Positions 9,233 through 19,045 of a stretch of DNA of 64,000 nucleotides are shown here, piece after piece. The notes beneath the pieces are model-generated. The model searched no databases. It saw only the letters and a program-made list of their open reading frames with translations, and was not told the DNA's origin. A program made the position numbers and the translations under genes. Every line of letters begins with the position of its first letter. The first letter of the stretch is position 1. The stretch spans positions 33,867 to 97,866 of the forward strand of contig CACHNE010000004.1 of assembly GCA_902581145.1 (NCBI GenBank), read 5' to 3'. Source of the DNA: an uncultured Bacteroidota bacterium (GTDB taxonomy: Bacteria > Bacteroidota > Bacteroidia > Flavobacteriales > Flavobacteriaceae).

Positions 9233-10096
9233 ATGATTAAGTCCATGACTGGCTATGCCAGTGAATCTTTCATAATTAATTCAACAAAATTCATTGTTGA
9301 AATAAAATCTGTTAATAGTAAAATATTAGATTTAAACATACGATTCCCTCATTTTCTAAAAGCTTATGAAAATGATCTAAGGAAAGAAATTTCAAATAAA
9401 CTTCACAGAGGAAAAATAGAAATTAATGTTAATTCTGAAATAGGTGCAAATACAGATGAAGTAAGTATTAATAAGGAAATTATCACCAACTATATTCAAC
9501 AACTTAAGCAATTGAATGACATTAGCTCAGATGAGAAAGACTATTTGAAAATGGCGATGAGACTACCAAATGCATACTCATCAAAATCAATTGAATTGAA
9601 TAATACTGAGATTAATAATATTATTGATAAAATTTCAATAGCTATAAAAAACCTCAATGATTACAGGGCTAAAGAAGGTTCAGAAATGGAAAAAGATTTC
9701 AAAAATAAAATTTCTGTAATTAAAGAGTTATTAGGTAATATTGAAAAAATTGAAAAGGATAGAATATCAAAAAAGAGAACTAAATTACTTGATGAATTCA
9801 AAAGAATTGAATTAGAGATTGATAATAATAGACTTGAACAGGAAATGATTTATTATCTTGAAAAATATGATATAAATGAAGAAATAATCAGGTTAAAAAG
9901 TAATATTTTAATTTTTGAAGATGCCTTACATTCAAACGAACCGGTAGGCAAAAAACTTGGATTTATTTGTCAAGAAATTGGTCGCGAAATAAATACAATT
10001 GGTTCAAAAGCAAATGATGCAAGTCTTCAAAAGCTTGTTATTGAAATGAAAGATAACCTAGAAAAAATTAAAGAAAACATTTTAAATATTCTTTGA
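9233..10096 (+). CDS. yicC: YicC/YloC-family endoribonuclease
   Basis: 287 residues beginning with MIKSMTGYA, the hallmark start of the family. The conserved SVNSKILDLNIRFP segment is in the N-terminal domain. The DUF1732 C-terminal domain carries EGSEMEKDF and ends with GREINTIGSKANDASLQKLVIEMK. Family members are reported endoribonucleases (YicC, YloC). It is the first gene of an overlapping four-gene operon; its TGA overlaps the gmk ATG (TGATG). The yicC-gmk pairing is conserved in many bacteria. Confidence 0.93.
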   Translation: MIKSMTGYASESFIINSTKFIVEIKSVNSKILDLNIRFPHFLKAYENDLRKEISNKLHRGKIEINVNSEIGANTDEVSINKEIITNYIQQLKQLNDISSDEKDYLKMAMRLPNAYSSKSIELNNTEINNIIDKISIAIKNLNDYRAKEGSEMEKDFKNKISVIKELLGNIEKIEKDRISKKRTKLLDEFKRIELEIDNNRLEQEMIYYLEKYDINEEIIRLKSNILIFEDALHSNEPVGKKLGFICQEIGREINTIGSKANDASLQKLVIEMKDNLEKIKENILNIL

Positions 10097-10662
10097 TGAG
10101 TAATTCAAAATTCATAGTGATTGCAGCTCCCTCTGGCTCAGGAAAAACAACGATTGTTAACAAGCTACTTAAAGAGAAAAACCTAAACTTATCTTTTTCA
10201 GTTTCAGCAACATCAAGAGCGCCTAGAAATAATGAATTAGATGGATTAAATTATTTCTTTTTGAGTAAAGATGAATTTATTAAAAGAATTGAAAACAAAG
10301 AATTTATAGAATGGGAAGAGGTCTATGAAAACACCTACTATGGAACACTAATCTCAGAATTAGAAAATTCATCACAAAAGAATTTAATTTTTGATATTGA
10401 TGTTGTGGGGGGGTTAAATATTAAGAAAAAATTTCCAAAACAAACAATTACAATTTTCATTAAACCGCCAAGTATAAATGAACTTGAAACAAGATTAATA
10501 AATAGAAATTTGGACTCAGACTCTAGTATAAAAACTAGAATTAATAAGGCTAAAGATGAAATATTATTAGCGGATAAATTTGATTACATTGTTGAAAACA
10601 ATATTCTTGAGACAAGCTATAGTAAAGTATTAGAATTGGTTAATAGTTTCATAAATGAGTAA
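10096..10662 (+). CDS. gmk: Guanylate kinase
   Basis: 188 residues. The P-loop APSGSGKTT lies near the N-terminus, followed by the GMP-binding region SATSRAPRNNELDGLNYFF. It phosphorylates GMP/dGMP to GDP/dGDP. The ATG at 10096 overlaps the yicC stop by one base. A TTG directly before it could also be read as a start but is less likely. It overlaps nadD by 8 bases. Confidence 0.95.
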   Translation: MSNSKFIVIAAPSGSGKTTIVNKLLKEKNLNLSFSVSATSRAPRNNELDGLNYFFLSKDEFIKRIENKEFIEWEEVYENTYYGTLISELENSSQKNLIFDIDVVGGLNIKKKFPKQTITIFIKPPSINELETRLINRNLDSDSSIKTRINKAKDEILLADKFDYIVENNILETSYSKVLELVNSFINE

Positions 10663-11239
10663 AGAAAAGATAGGTTTATTTTTTGGCACGTTTGATCCTA
10701 TTCATAATGGACACTTAAAAATTGCTAAATATATTACTGAAGAAAAATTAGCTGATAAAGTTTGGCTTGTAGTAACTCCTGAAAATCCAATAAAAGTTGG
10801 AAGTAAAATATCCAGTTTTAATCATAGATTTAATATGGCTAAAATTGCAACTGAAAATTACGATAATATAATACCAAGTGATTTAGAAGTTAATTTAAAA
10901 AAACCTAATTATACTATCGATACATTGGAATACATTTCAAACAAACTAAAGGATATCGAATTTAGTTTAATTATTGGGGAAGACAATTATAAAATTTTTG
11001 ATACTTGGAAAGATTATAAAAAAATAATTAATAAGTATAAGATCTTTATTTATCCACGAAAAGGAACACTAAATGAAAATCTACACATAATTAATGAAAA
11101 CACAATGTATATCGGAGGTCCAAGAATTGATTTGAGCTCGACTAATATTAGAAAAATCGTTTCTAATAATTCTGACCCAAAAGATTTAATTTCTAACAAG
11201 GTTATGGAATATATAAATAGTAATAAATTATACCAATGA
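10655..11239 (+). CDS. nadD: Nicotinate-nucleotide adenylyltransferase
   Basis: 194 residues with the nucleotidyltransferase motif GTFDPIHNGHL near the N-terminus and the C-terminal signature SSTNIRK. It makes deamido-NAD from nicotinate mononucleotide and ATP. It lies between gmk and gpsA with overlaps of 8 and 4 bases, so the products are probably translated in a coupled manner. Confidence 0.94.
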   Translation: MSKEKIGLFFGTFDPIHNGHLKIAKYITEEKLADKVWLVVTPENPIKVGSKISSFNHRFNMAKIATENYDNIIPSDLEVNLKKPNYTIDTLEYISNKLKDIEFSLIIGEDNYKIFDTWKDYKKIINKYKIFIYPRKGTLNENLHIINENTMYIGGPRIDLSSTNIRKIVSNNSDPKDLISNKVMEYINSNKLYQ

Positions 11240-12240
11240 AAGAAACCAAATTGAAATTTGGAGTAATAGGAAGTGGAAGCTGGGCAACTGCATTAATTAA
11301 AATTCTTTCTGAAAATAATAATGATATAAACTGGTATATCAGAAATACAGAAAATATAGAATTCATAAAAAAGAATTCTCATAATCCAAACTATTTAAGC
11401 TCCGTAGAGCTTAATTTAAAAAAATTGAAAATTTCTGCAGAAATAAATGAAGTTGTAGAGGCTTCTAATGTAATTATTATAGCTGTTCCTTCTGAGTATG
11501 TAAATGATGAGATGAAAAAAATTGATTTGGATATTTCAAAAAAAATAATAATATGTGCTCTAAAGGGGCTTGTCCCAGAAACCAATCTCTTATTTGGTGA
11601 ACACATGCAAAAACATTTTGGTATTTCACCTAATAAGTTTTTGGTAATTGGAGGTCCTTGCCATGCAGAAGAAGTTGCATTAGAAAAACTATCATATCTT
11701 ACCATTGGCTCTTCGAACTTAGAATTATGTAAAATTATCTCCGAAAAATTTAGCTGTAAGTATATAAATGTAAAAGCATCTGATGATGTTATTGGAATTG
11801 AATATGCTAGTATGCTTAAAAATATATTTGCGTTGGCTGTTGGTATTTCCAATGGTTTAGGATACGGAGATAATTATCAAAGTGTATTGATGAGTAATTC
11901 TATAAAGGAAATGAAAAGATTTATTTCAAAAAGACATAAAATTAAAAGGAATATAAATAATTCGGCATATCTAGGTGATTTACTGGTCACGGGATATTCG
12001 TCTTTTTCAAGGAATAGAATGTTTGGGAATATGATTGGTAAAGGTTATACTGTTAAAGCAGCTCAACTTGAAATGAAAATGGTTGCTGAAGGATATATTG
12101 CAACGAAAAAAGCATATCTACTTAACCTTGATTCAAAGAAAAAAGCTAAAACACCAATCATTGATGCGGCTTATAAAATTCTATACGAAAAGAGAAGTGC
12201 AAAAAAAATATTTAAAGATTTAAGTGATATAATATCTTAA
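11236..12240 (+). CDS. gpsA: NAD(P)-dependent glycerol-3-phosphate dehydrogenase
   Basis: 334 residues. The N-terminal Rossmann motif is [12 protein letters not shown]. The [10 protein letters not shown] segment and the catalytic-domain stretch [26 protein letters not shown] are typical. It reduces dihydroxyacetone phosphate to sn-glycerol-3-phosphate for phospholipid synthesis. It is last in the yicC operon, starting with an ATGA overlap on nadD. Its stop overlaps the convergent pheS stop by 4 bases, with no terminator visible. Confidence 0.94.
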   Translation: MKETKLKFGVIGSGSWATALIKILSENNNDINWYIRNTENIEFIKKNSHNPNYLSSVELNLKKLKISAEINEVVEASNVIIIAVPSEYVNDEMKKIDLDISKKIIICALKGLVPETNLLFGEHMQKHFGISPNKFLVIGGPCHAEEVALEKLSYLTIGSSNLELCKIISEKFSCKYINVKASDDVIGIEYASMLKNIFALAVGISNGLGYGDNYQSVLMSNSIKEMKRFISKRHKIKRNINNSAYLGDLLVTGYSSFSRNRMFGNMIGKGYTVKAAQLEMKMVAEGYIATKKAYLLNLDSKKKAKTPIIDAAYKILYEKRSAKKIFKDLSDIIS

Positions 12241-13253
12241 AATGAAGATTTAAATTGATCTAAAAATCTCACATCATTTTCACTAAGTAATCTTATATCA
12301 TCAATTTGATGAAGAAGTAAAGCAATCCTATCAATCCCCAGCCCAAAAGCAAATCCAGAATATTCATCAGGATCAATTTTACAATTTTCTAAAACATTTG
12401 GGTCAACCATTCCACAGCCCATAATTTCAAGCCAACCAGTTCCTTTAGTCATCTTATAATCAGTTTCATTATTTAAGCCCCAATAAACATCAACCTCAGC
12501 ACTAGGCTCGGTAAAAGGAAAATAGGAAGGTCTAAGTCTAATTTTTGACTTTCCAAATAATTGGGTTGTAAAATATTCTAATGTTTGTTTTAAGTCTGCA
12601 AAGCTGACGTCTTTATCAATACATAGTCCTTCAATCTGATGAAAAAAACAATGAGAACGGGCAGAAATTGCTTCATTTCTATAAACTCTTCCAGGTGAAA
12701 TTGTTCTAATAGGAGGTTTATTATTCTCCATGTATCTTACTTGAACAGAACTTGTATGTGTCCTAAGCAAAAAGTCGGGGTTTTTTTCTATGAAAAATGT
12801 ATCCTGCATATCTCTTGCAGGGTGATGTTCTGGAAGGTTCAAAGCGCTGAAGTTATGCCAATCATCTTCAATTTCTGGCCCCTCACTAATTGTGAAACCT
12901 ATATTAGAAAAAATATCAATAATTCTATTTTTAACTACAGAAATAGGATGGCGAGATCCAATATTAATTGGATCACCAGGCCTTGAAATGTCATTTATTT
13001 TTTTATTTTCAGAAGATTTAGAGCTACTCGCTTTAAGGGCTTCTACTTTATCCTGAGCTAGATTTTTTAATTCATTTAATAAACGACCAGCGTTTTTCTT
13101 TTCAGTGCTATCTAATGATTTAAATTCAACAAAATATGAATTTAATAAACCTTTCTTTCCCAAAAATTTTATTCTAAACTCTTCTATTTCAGCAATTGAA
13201 TCAGATTTGAAATCTTGAATCTCCTGAATATCTTTTTTTATTTTATCTTCCAT
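12237..13253 (-). CDS. pheS: Phenylalanine-tRNA ligase alpha subunit
   Basis: 338 residues, normal for PheS. It has an N-terminal coiled coil (residues 1-90), then the class II catalytic core with [17 protein letters not shown], the [14 protein letters not shown] stretch (motif 2 area) and the C-terminal motif 3 [18 protein letters not shown]. It pairs with PheT, which is not in this window. The upstream 116-residue gene lies 28 bases away on the same strand, so they may share a transcript. Confidence 0.96.
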   Translation of the reverse strand: MEDKIKKDIQEIQDFKSDSIAEIEEFRIKFLGKKGLLNSYFVEFKSLDSTEKKNAGRLLNELKNLAQDKVEALKASSSKSSENKKINDISRPGDPINIGSRHPISVVKNRIIDIFSNIGFTISEGPEIEDDWHNFSALNLPEHHPARDMQDTFFIEKNPDFLLRTHTSSVQVRYMENNKPPIRTISPGRVYRNEAISARSHCFFHQIEGLCIDKDVSFADLKQTLEYFTTQLFGKSKIRLRPSYFPFTEPSAEVDVYWGLNNETDYKMTKGTGWLEIMGCGMVDPNVLENCKIDPDEYSGFAFGLGIDRIALLLHQIDDIRLLSENDVRFLDQFKSSF

Positions 13254-13281
13254 AATAATCTATTCCCAAATTTATGAAAAC

Positions 13282-13632
13282 TTAATTAATATAATTTGAT
13301 TTAATAAAATAGTTAATAATTGCTTTTTTCATGAGAATTGTTTGCTCTCCTGGCTTTAGATTTGGTAATTTTTTAATTAGCTTATAGTGAGGCCAGCCAT
13401 CTTCATCTACAAAATCAAATTCATAATATCCATAATCACTTAATAATTTACAAACAGCTATATGTATAACCTCCATTTTCCTTTGCTTATTAAGTTTTTT
13501 TTGAAATTGACCTAATTCCTGTAATCCGATCAAAAAAATTATTGAATCCAAATCGATTATTTGGTCTTCTGAAAAATCAACAGAAAGTTTATTTTTTAAA
13601 TTATCCCACTTTATTTTTAACTCAGATTTCAA
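13282..13632 (-). CDS. Conserved flavobacterial hypothetical protein upstream of pheS
   Basis: 116 residues with no signal peptide or membrane segment. The visible features are a predicted helical N-terminus, a central FLIGLQELGQF segment and an acidic-aromatic stretch YEFDFVDEDGWPHYKL. The start must be TTG at 13632, because an in-frame stop lies two codons upstream and no ATG precedes the conserved part. I do not recognise a function. Its position between cvpA (divergent) and pheS (same strand, 28-base gap) suggests a housekeeping role. Confidence 0.72.
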   Translation of the reverse strand: MKSELKIKWDNLKNKLSVDFSEDQIIDLDSIIFLIGLQELGQFQKKLNKQRKMEVIHIAVCKLLSDYGYYEFDFVDEDGWPHYKLIKKLPNLKPGEQTILMKKAIINYFIKSNYIN

Positions 13633-13671
13633 TGCTTAACTTTATTGCAATATTACCTTTACTAATATAAA

Positions 13672-13698
13672 GAAGTTAATATTTATTAAATTAACTTC
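13672..13698. promoter_or_regulatory. 9-bp perfect inverted repeat between divergent genes
   Basis: GAAGTTAAT (13672-13680) and ATTAACTTC (13690-13698) are perfect inverted arms around a 9-base AT-rich spacer. The centre lies in the 81-base divergent region, 15 bases before the cvpA start. It could be an operator or a leader hairpin; no function can be assigned. Confidence 0.4.
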
Positions 13699-13713
13699 AA
13701 TGAATATTTTATT

Positions 13714-14211
13714 ATGAGTTACCTAGATCTTTTTTTCGGATTAATAATTGCCTGGGGAGCTTACAGTGGTTTCTCAAAGGGATTAATAAAAGAATTAGCT
13801 TCAATAGTAGGAGTTATTGCGGGGATATTCTTAGCAAAAAATTTCTACCCATACTTAGATTTAAAACTAAAACCGATTTTTGAATCTGACGCAAATTTTA
13901 TATCCATTCTTTCAGCTACAGTAATTTTTTTGATAACAATTATGCTGTTCAAAATTATTGCTAAAATTTTAACAAAACTCTTAAAAATAATTGCACTTGG
14001 ATTACTAAATAGAATTATTGGATCTGTTTTCGGAGTTATAAAAACAGTCCTTCTTTTATGTATTTTAGTTTTTATATTTTCATATATAAATAGGCTAATA
14101 AGTATAATTGAATCAGAAAAACTTAACCAATCTTTTTTTTACCCAAAAATTGAAAAAATCAATAATCTAATAATTGAAAGTAATTATAGGGAAAATGGTA
14201 ATGAGGAATGA
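13714..14211 (+). CDS. cvpA: CvpA-family inner membrane protein
   Basis: 165 residues with four hydrophobic segments and the typical N-terminus YLDLFFGLIIAWGAYSGFSKG, plus the conserved LLNRIIGSVFGVIKT stretch. CvpA proteins are inner membrane proteins linked to colicin V production, envelope homeostasis and cell-surface traits; the molecular role is unsettled. Its 3' end overlaps the convergent NTF2-like gene by 28 bases. Confidence 0.88.
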   Translation: MSYLDLFFGLIIAWGAYSGFSKGLIKELASIVGVIAGIFLAKNFYPYLDLKLKPIFESDANFISILSATVIFLITIMLFKIIAKILTKLLKIIALGLLNRIIGSVFGVIKTVLLLCILVFIFSYINRLISIIESEKLNQSFFYPKIEKINNLIIESNYRENGNEE

Positions 14212-14645
14212 TGAAGATCTATTACTAGCTTTCCATCATTTAATTTATAACCAAATGTAAATTCCACCTTTACTACATTGTCTGAACCATCCTTGAAAAA
14301 GTAATTTCCCATTGCAATAGCTCTACTATCTTCTATAATATATCCTGAATTTTCAAAATTTACATCAACCCAGGGCTTCATAGCAAAACCATCATCTTCA
14401 GAACAAAAAGAATCATCTCCGCCTAAGAAATATGATAATGCCATTTTAAATGTTGGTCTAAATTGTTCAACAGATGCTTTTGTCGGTTTGAATAATACAT
14501 CATGATTTTCAAAATCATACATTTCATTTAAAAATGAAGTAGTGTATTGAATGCACTCCGAATTGTTATGCTTTAAACTTCCGATTCTTATAATTCCTTC
14601 GCCCCATTTTTTTTGAGCTTCATGAATTAATTCTTTTGTTATCAT
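14184..14645 (-). CDS. NTF2/SnoaL-like domain protein at the end of the Bat operon
   Basis: 153 residues, cytoplasmic, single domain. The C-terminal VIDLHHSSLPF segment and overall pattern resemble calcium/calmodulin-kinase-association-type NTF2-like (SnoaL/DUF4440) proteins. The start overlaps the batE stop by 4 bases (ATGA), so it is the ninth and last gene of the operon. Similar proteins are sometimes annotated as phosphoribosyl-AMP cyclohydrolase, but the cyclohydrolase metal-binding motifs are not seen. The function is unknown; a small-ligand pocket is a family inference. Confidence 0.68.
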   Translation of the reverse strand: MITKELIHEAQKKWGEGIIRIGSLKHNNSECIQYTTSFLNEMYDFENHDVLFKPTKASVEQFRPTFKMALSYFLGGDDSFCSEDDGFAMKPWVDVNFENSGYIIEDSRAIAMGNYFFKDGSDNVVKVEFTFGYKLNDGKLVIDLHHSSLPFSL

Positions 14646-15433
14646 ATTATCTTAATTTCTTTATTATTAATCCAGCCTTCTTGACCATTTACTAATTTTA
14701 TTTTTACCCATTCTTCATTGAAACTATCAATGATCTTTACTTTAGTACCTAGATGCAAATTAAGTAAATTCTCACTTCTTTCATTTGGCTCTGCTTTTAT
14801 TTCAGTTTTTGTTGAAAAGATAATTGCATATTGTTGAACATAATTTTTTTCATAGGCATGAAAGCTAATCTTCAATGTAGTTCCAATTAGAATAAATAAA
14901 ACGAATAAAAAAGTAAATGAAGCTCTTTTAAAATTAGGTTCTTTTGAAAAGAAATATAAGACAAATAGAACAAGAAAAAGGAATGATAAAATTATTGACA
15001 TGTAGCTCCATGCAGAAAAACTCAGAACATTTGAAATTTTATTTAATTGACTTTCAACAAATGGTTCTGGGATTTTTGTTATATCATCAATAATTGCATT
15101 ATTAACCATTTTTAAATTATTGATTGCATCTTTGTCGTTAGAATTAAGTTTCAACGATTTTTCGTAAAACAATATACTGTTTGCTATATCATTTAATTTA
15201 TAAAACGAGTTTCCAAGATTAAAGTAAAGTTCGGCCGAATGAAATCCTGAATCTAAAATTTGATAATATAGCTCAATTGATTTTTCATATTTTGATTCAT
15301 TATAAAGATTATTGGCCTCTATGAATTTATCATTCAAATCAGAAAAATCAGGCTGATCTTGACTGTGAAGATTATTTGAGAAAATCATCACAAAAAGAAT
15401 AAAAACTACATTATGTAAATATTTCAATATCAT
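14642..15433 (-). CDS. batE: BatE: TPR and SH3 domain membrane protein
   Basis: 263 residues. The signal/anchor segment is followed by TPR repeats (about 35-110, ESKYEKSIELYYQIL and AELYFNLGNSFYKL), two membrane helices (about 142-190) and a C-terminal bacterial SH3 domain (about 205-262, ending GWINNKEIKII). This order matches BatE of the Bacteroidota aerotolerance (Bat) operon. It follows batD after a 3-base gap. TPR and SH3 parts probably act as periplasmic protein-binding scaffolds. Confidence 0.88.
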   Translation of the reverse strand: MILKYLHNVVFILFVMIFSNNLHSQDQPDFSDLNDKFIEANNLYNESKYEKSIELYYQILDSGFHSAELYFNLGNSFYKLNDIANSILFYEKSLKLNSNDKDAINNLKMVNNAIIDDITKIPEPFVESQLNKISNVLSFSAWSYMSIILSFLFLVLFVLYFFSKEPNFKRASFTFLFVLFILIGTTLKISFHAYEKNYVQQYAIIFSTKTEIKAEPNERSENLLNLHLGTKVKIIDSFNEEWVKIKLVNGQEGWINNKEIKII

Positions 15434-15436
15434 TAT

Positions 15437-17194
15437 CTAATATTTTTCAAGCTGCTCAATAAATTGTTTTGTCTTATTATAATCATCGCTCATTGCATCT
15501 ATATTTAAAGGAGTGTATCTGGCAAGTTGACAATTTTCAAAAATCTCAAATAATAAATCAACTGTGTTTTTTTCTACATTCATTTGCTCAAGCTTAATTT
15601 GAATAACTTCATTTTTAAAATCAGAATTCTTAACTTTTAGCTTTGTCTTTAAGTATATTGTTAATGCTTTGTCAATAGATTCATAAAATTTTTCTTTGTT
15701 TCCAATTAGGACCTTTGACTCATCTAATAGTTTATTTGTTTTATTTCGGGCAAGCTTTAATTCGTCAATCTTTTTTGAGTTATAGTTCCTAATAAACTTA
15801 GTTACAATTATAATTATAAAACAGATTATTAATGGTGTAATTAGTAAAATCCAATAGAAAATTGAATTAAAAAAAATACCATCGTTTACTTTTGAAAATT
15901 TTGTTTTGGTTTTAAAGGATGAGAATTGACTCTCAGATAATTGAATTTTATTTGTTTTAATATTCTCAGAGTTATCCTCAGAATCTAAGGAAGATTTGTA
16001 AACTCCTTCAACATCTATAAAAATCGGATCTGAATAAATGGTTTTATAATCTTCTAACTCAGGATCAAAAAACGAAAATTTTGTTTGTGGGATTGTATAC
16101 TTTCCAGGGTTATTGGGCACAACTGTGTATTTATTGTTTATTTTTCCCTTAATTCCGTTAGATCTAACCGAAACATTTGATATTTTTTCGGGCTCGTATA
16201 CCTCTAACGATACTGGTAAAGATATCTTTGGATCATCAAATAAATTAAAATTACCTTTTCCAGAAACAATCAAACTTAATTGAAATGCCTCATCTAATAA
16301 CAATTCTTTTTTATCTGATTTAATCTCAAAATTAAAGTTCCCAACAGCGCCAGAAAAATCCAATGGCTTATTGTTAAGTGGTAATGGCTTAACATCAATA
16401 GTTGAGCTTCCAGAGGAAACAGTTTTGTTTACACTAGATGATATAAGATTTCCAAAAAAATCTCTCCTGTTTGAAGGAACCTGAACAGAAATATCTAAAG
16501 TTAATGGCTCAATTTTTAACTTACCTGTTTTCTGAGGATACAATAATGTTCTTCGTAATACAACATATCTGTAAGGTTCACCTTTATATGTGCCATTTTG
16601 AACATTCAGTGACTTAATATCAATATTATTACTCCAAAAATTAGCATATCTTGGAGCTTCCAATTCTCTCCAATTATCAACCCCAGTATCTGGTGCAACA
16701 TAGAGCTTATAGATGACTGAGACTGCCTCGTTTAAAAAAGGATTGTTATCGGATAACTCCGCAACTAAGTGTATCTTTTTATCTGCAATGTAATTTGGAT
16801 CATTAGGATTTGTTGGTTTATCAACGGCAGATGTTACAATAATTTGAACGGGAAGAGTTTTATAAATTTCCCCGTCTACTTCAATGGAGGCCTGACCAAT
16901 TTCAAAAGAGCCTTTTTCAATTGGAGATAAAAAATATGAATAAGTTTTGGAGTATGATCTTTTACCGTTAATCCAAGAATTTCTGATTGATTGGCTTGGA
17001 CCCCCAACAATTCTGAAGTTTTCAAAAGTTGGGGGTATAAAATTGTCACCATCTTTGTCAACCGAAAACTCTACTTTTACTCTTTCATTTAAACCCAATT
17101 GATTCTTACTCAATTTTGTGGTAAAATTAACTTGTGAAAAGGCTGAAAAGCCAATCAAGAAAACAATTATATGTATAAATTTATTTCTAAACAT
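15437..17194 (-). CDS. batD: BatD: oxygen-tolerance family protein
   Basis: 585 residues with a signal peptide, a long periplasmic region of beta-sandwich repeats (about 20-400, starting FTTKLSKNQLGLNERVKVEFSV), one transmembrane helix near 450-475 and a cytoplasmic tail of helices. This matches the BatD family. It is thought to belong to a membrane-spanning MoxR-VWA chaperone or stress-resistance assembly with BatA, BatB and BatC. It shares one base with batC. Confidence 0.9.
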   Translation of the reverse strand: MFRNKFIHIIVFLIGFSAFSQVNFTTKLSKNQLGLNERVKVEFSVDKDGDNFIPPTFENFRIVGGPSQSIRNSWINGKRSYSKTYSYFLSPIEKGSFEIGQASIEVDGEIYKTLPVQIIVTSAVDKPTNPNDPNYIADKKIHLVAELSDNNPFLNEAVSVIYKLYVAPDTGVDNWRELEAPRYANFWSNNIDIKSLNVQNGTYKGEPYRYVVLRRTLLYPQKTGKLKIEPLTLDISVQVPSNRRDFFGNLISSSVNKTVSSGSSTIDVKPLPLNNKPLDFSGAVGNFNFEIKSDKKELLLDEAFQLSLIVSGKGNFNLFDDPKISLPVSLEVYEPEKISNVSVRSNGIKGKINNKYTVVPNNPGKYTIPQTKFSFFDPELEDYKTIYSDPIFIDVEGVYKSSLDSEDNSENIKTNKIQLSESQFSSFKTKTKFSKVNDGIFFNSIFYWILLITPLIICFIIIIVTKFIRNYNSKKIDELKLARNKTNKLLDESKVLIGNKEKFYESIDKALTIYLKTKLKVKNSDFKNEVIQIKLEQMNVEKNTVDLLFEIFENCQLARYTPLNIDAMSDDYNKTKQFIEQLEKY

Positions 17195-18021
17195 TACCAG
17201 TCTTTTTCAGAAACAACTTTTGTGCCTTTTTGTTTCTTATCATTCACTTTTGCTTGAACTTTCTTTTCAGCATTTTCCATAGCCTTCAATAAATTTTTAA
17301 TCTGTTGGGGAGAAAGTTTTGATTGTTGATTCTTGTTTTCTTTAGGTTTATCAGACTTATTATCATCCTTGTTTTGATCGTTCTTATTTTGATTGTCTTT
17401 ATTCTCACTATCATTATTCTGATCATCTTTGTTTTGATCGTCTTTACTCTTATTATCCTTATTCTGATCGTCTTTGTTTTGATCGTCTTTACTTTCATTA
17501 TCCTTGTTCTGATCATCTTTGTTTTGATCATCATTACTCTCATTATCCTTGTTCTGATCATCTTTGTTTTGATCATCATTTTGCTGTTCCTCTTCACACT
17601 TCTTAGCCAGTGCTAAATTGTAACGAGTTTCATCATCGCTGGGGTCATTTCTCAAAGCATTTTTGTACGCTAATACTGCTTCAGAACACATTTCTTTTTT
17701 CATTAGAGAGTTGCCCAAATTGTGAAAAGCTTTATGCTTTTCAGATTTATTTTTTGCAAGTTTGGTTGATTCAATTTGTCTTGAAATTGCTTCGTCATAT
17801 AGACCTTCGCTGTAATATTTATTAGATAAATTGAATGTGGCTCTTAAGTCGCTTAGTGAATCATCAATAGCAACTCTAAAATTCTTTTCAGCTTCCTCAA
17901 AGTTATTTTCAATAAACTTATTTCCTTTGTTATAAAATTTAGCATAATTTTCAGACTGAGCATAAATATTATATGATGCCAGAATGGAAACAAAAAAGCA
18001 AAAAAGTATATTATTTTTCAT
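17194..18021 (-). CDS. batC: BatC: TPR protein with charged low-complexity repeat
   Basis: 275 residues with a signal peptide (SYNIYAQ) and TPR repeats (about 24-141: NFRVAID, GLYDEAISRQIE, FHNLGNSLMKKEMCSEAVLAY). A hydrophilic repeat of 15-residue units built on DDQNKD follows (residues 149-223), then a short helical C-terminus with KNLLKAMENAEKKVQ. TPR plus charged tail between batB and batD identifies BatC. The repeat probably forms a disordered periplasmic linker. The start overlaps the batB stop by 11 bases. Confidence 0.87.
   Translation of the reverse strand: MKNNILFCFFVSILASYNIYAQSENYAKFYNKGNKFIENNFEEAEKNFRVAIDDSLSDLRATFNLSNKYYSEGLYDEAISRQIESTKLAKNKSEKHKAFHNLGNSLMKKEMCSEAVLAYKNALRNDPSDDETRYNLALAKKCEEEQQNDDQNKDDQNKDNESNDDQNKDDQNKDNESKDDQNKDDQNKDNKSKDDQNKDDQNNDSENKDNQNKNDQNKDDNKSDKPKENKNQQSKLSPQQIKNLLKAMENAEKKVQAKVNDKKQKGTKVVSEKDW
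17353..17577 (-). repeat. 45-bp tandem repeat inside batC (five units)
   Basis: Five consecutive 45-base units encode residues 149-163, 164-178, 179-193, 194-208 and 209-223 of BatC. The first four are near-identical at protein level (DDQNKDDQNKDNESN and variants); the fifth is degenerate. In-frame unit size means copy number could vary by slippage without breaking the gene. Confidence 0.85.
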
Positions 18022-19045
18022 TGAATAAATTTAAGTTTTTTAGCCATATAGTTTTACCATCCCTCATGAAAATATCGATAACTATCAATACGAATCCAAT
18101 CAAGATAAACCACTGAAATTGGTCTTTAAATTCAGAAAATTTTTGTGTATCAAATTCTTTTTTTTCAGTGTTTTCTAAAATTTCAATTACCTCATTTATC
18201 ACATTTTCAGTTACAGAACCATCTATATATTTTCCTTTGGTTTTATCAGAAATATTCTCAAGATAATTTTTATTAAGTTTTGTAATAACCACCTCTCCAT
18301 TGATATCTTTTTTATAGCTCATTACAATTCCATTTTTTTTAATTGGAATAGGTGAGCCCTTTTCTGTTCCGACACCAATCGAGTAAATGGTAATGTTATT
18401 TTTTGCAGCTAAGTCTGCCATTTCATAGGATAAATCATTATGATCCTCTCCATCTGAAACAATAAATAATAACCGCTCTGTTGACTGGTCTTGATCAAAA
18501 TAAGTAGAAGATAATCGGATAGCTTCATCAATGGCAGTACCTTGTGATGAAAGCATATCAGTATTCATATTTTGCAAAAACATTTTAGCTGATGAATAGT
18601 CAGTGGTTAATGGTAGTTGAGGAAAAGCCTTGCCAGCATAAGCTACAATACCAATTCTGTCACCACCCAGATTATTTATAACTTGGCCTACTAGCTGCTT
18701 AGATTTTTCTATTCTACTAGGAGCTATATCTTCAGCAAGCATACTTTTAGAAACATCCACTGCAAAAACTATATCAACTCCTAGTCTTTGAAAAGTCTCA
18801 ATCTTAGTTCCAATTTTAGGATTAATCATAGCGATTATAAACATTGAAATCCCAACTATCATAAAAAATATTTTTATGATAGGTTTTAGATTTGAAATGT
18901 TTGGGCTTAATCTTTCCAAATTGGACTTTGAGAAAAATAATTTCTGAGTTTTTATTTTCCAAGCTCTGTCAGAAATAAACAGTATGCTGATTAAAATAAT
19001 CAACAAAAACAACCAAGACCATGATATGTTTTCTAATTCATACAT
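18011..19045 (-). CDS. batB: BatB: von Willebrand factor A domain membrane protein
   Basis: 344 residues. Two N-terminal membrane helices, a VWA domain with a complete MIDAS motif (DVSKS at residues 97-101; DGED further on), and a C-terminal membrane helix (FQWFILIGFVLIVIDIFM). VWA domains bind protein partners through a metal ion. Its neighbours batA (one-base overlap) and batC (11-base overlap) fix it as BatB. Confidence 0.92.
   Translation of the reverse strand: MYELENISWSWLFLLIILISILFISDRAWKIKTQKLFFSKSNLERLSPNISNLKPIIKIFFMIVGISMFIIAMINPKIGTKIETFQRLGVDIVFAVDVSKSMLAEDIAPSRIEKSKQLVGQVINNLGGDRIGIVAYAGKAFPQLPLTTDYSSAKMFLQNMNTDMLSSQGTAIDEAIRLSSTYFDQDQSTERLLFIVSDGEDHNDLSYEMADLAAKNNITIYSIGVGTEKGSPIPIKKNGIVMSYKKDINGEVVITKLNKNYLENISDKTKGKYIDGSVTENVINEVIEILENTEKKEFDTQKFSEFKDQFQWFILIGFVLIVIDIFMRDGKTIWLKNLNLFNEK

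Noticed and set aside
17353..17577. CRISPR-like array
   Set aside because: Units are contiguous, lack unique spacers and are in frame with a known protein family.
17286..17616. Long reading frames on both strands through the batC repeat
   Set aside because: They are out-of-frame readings of the 45-bp repeat with extreme Ile/Val/Leu or Lys/Met/Thr content; BatC itself is well supported.
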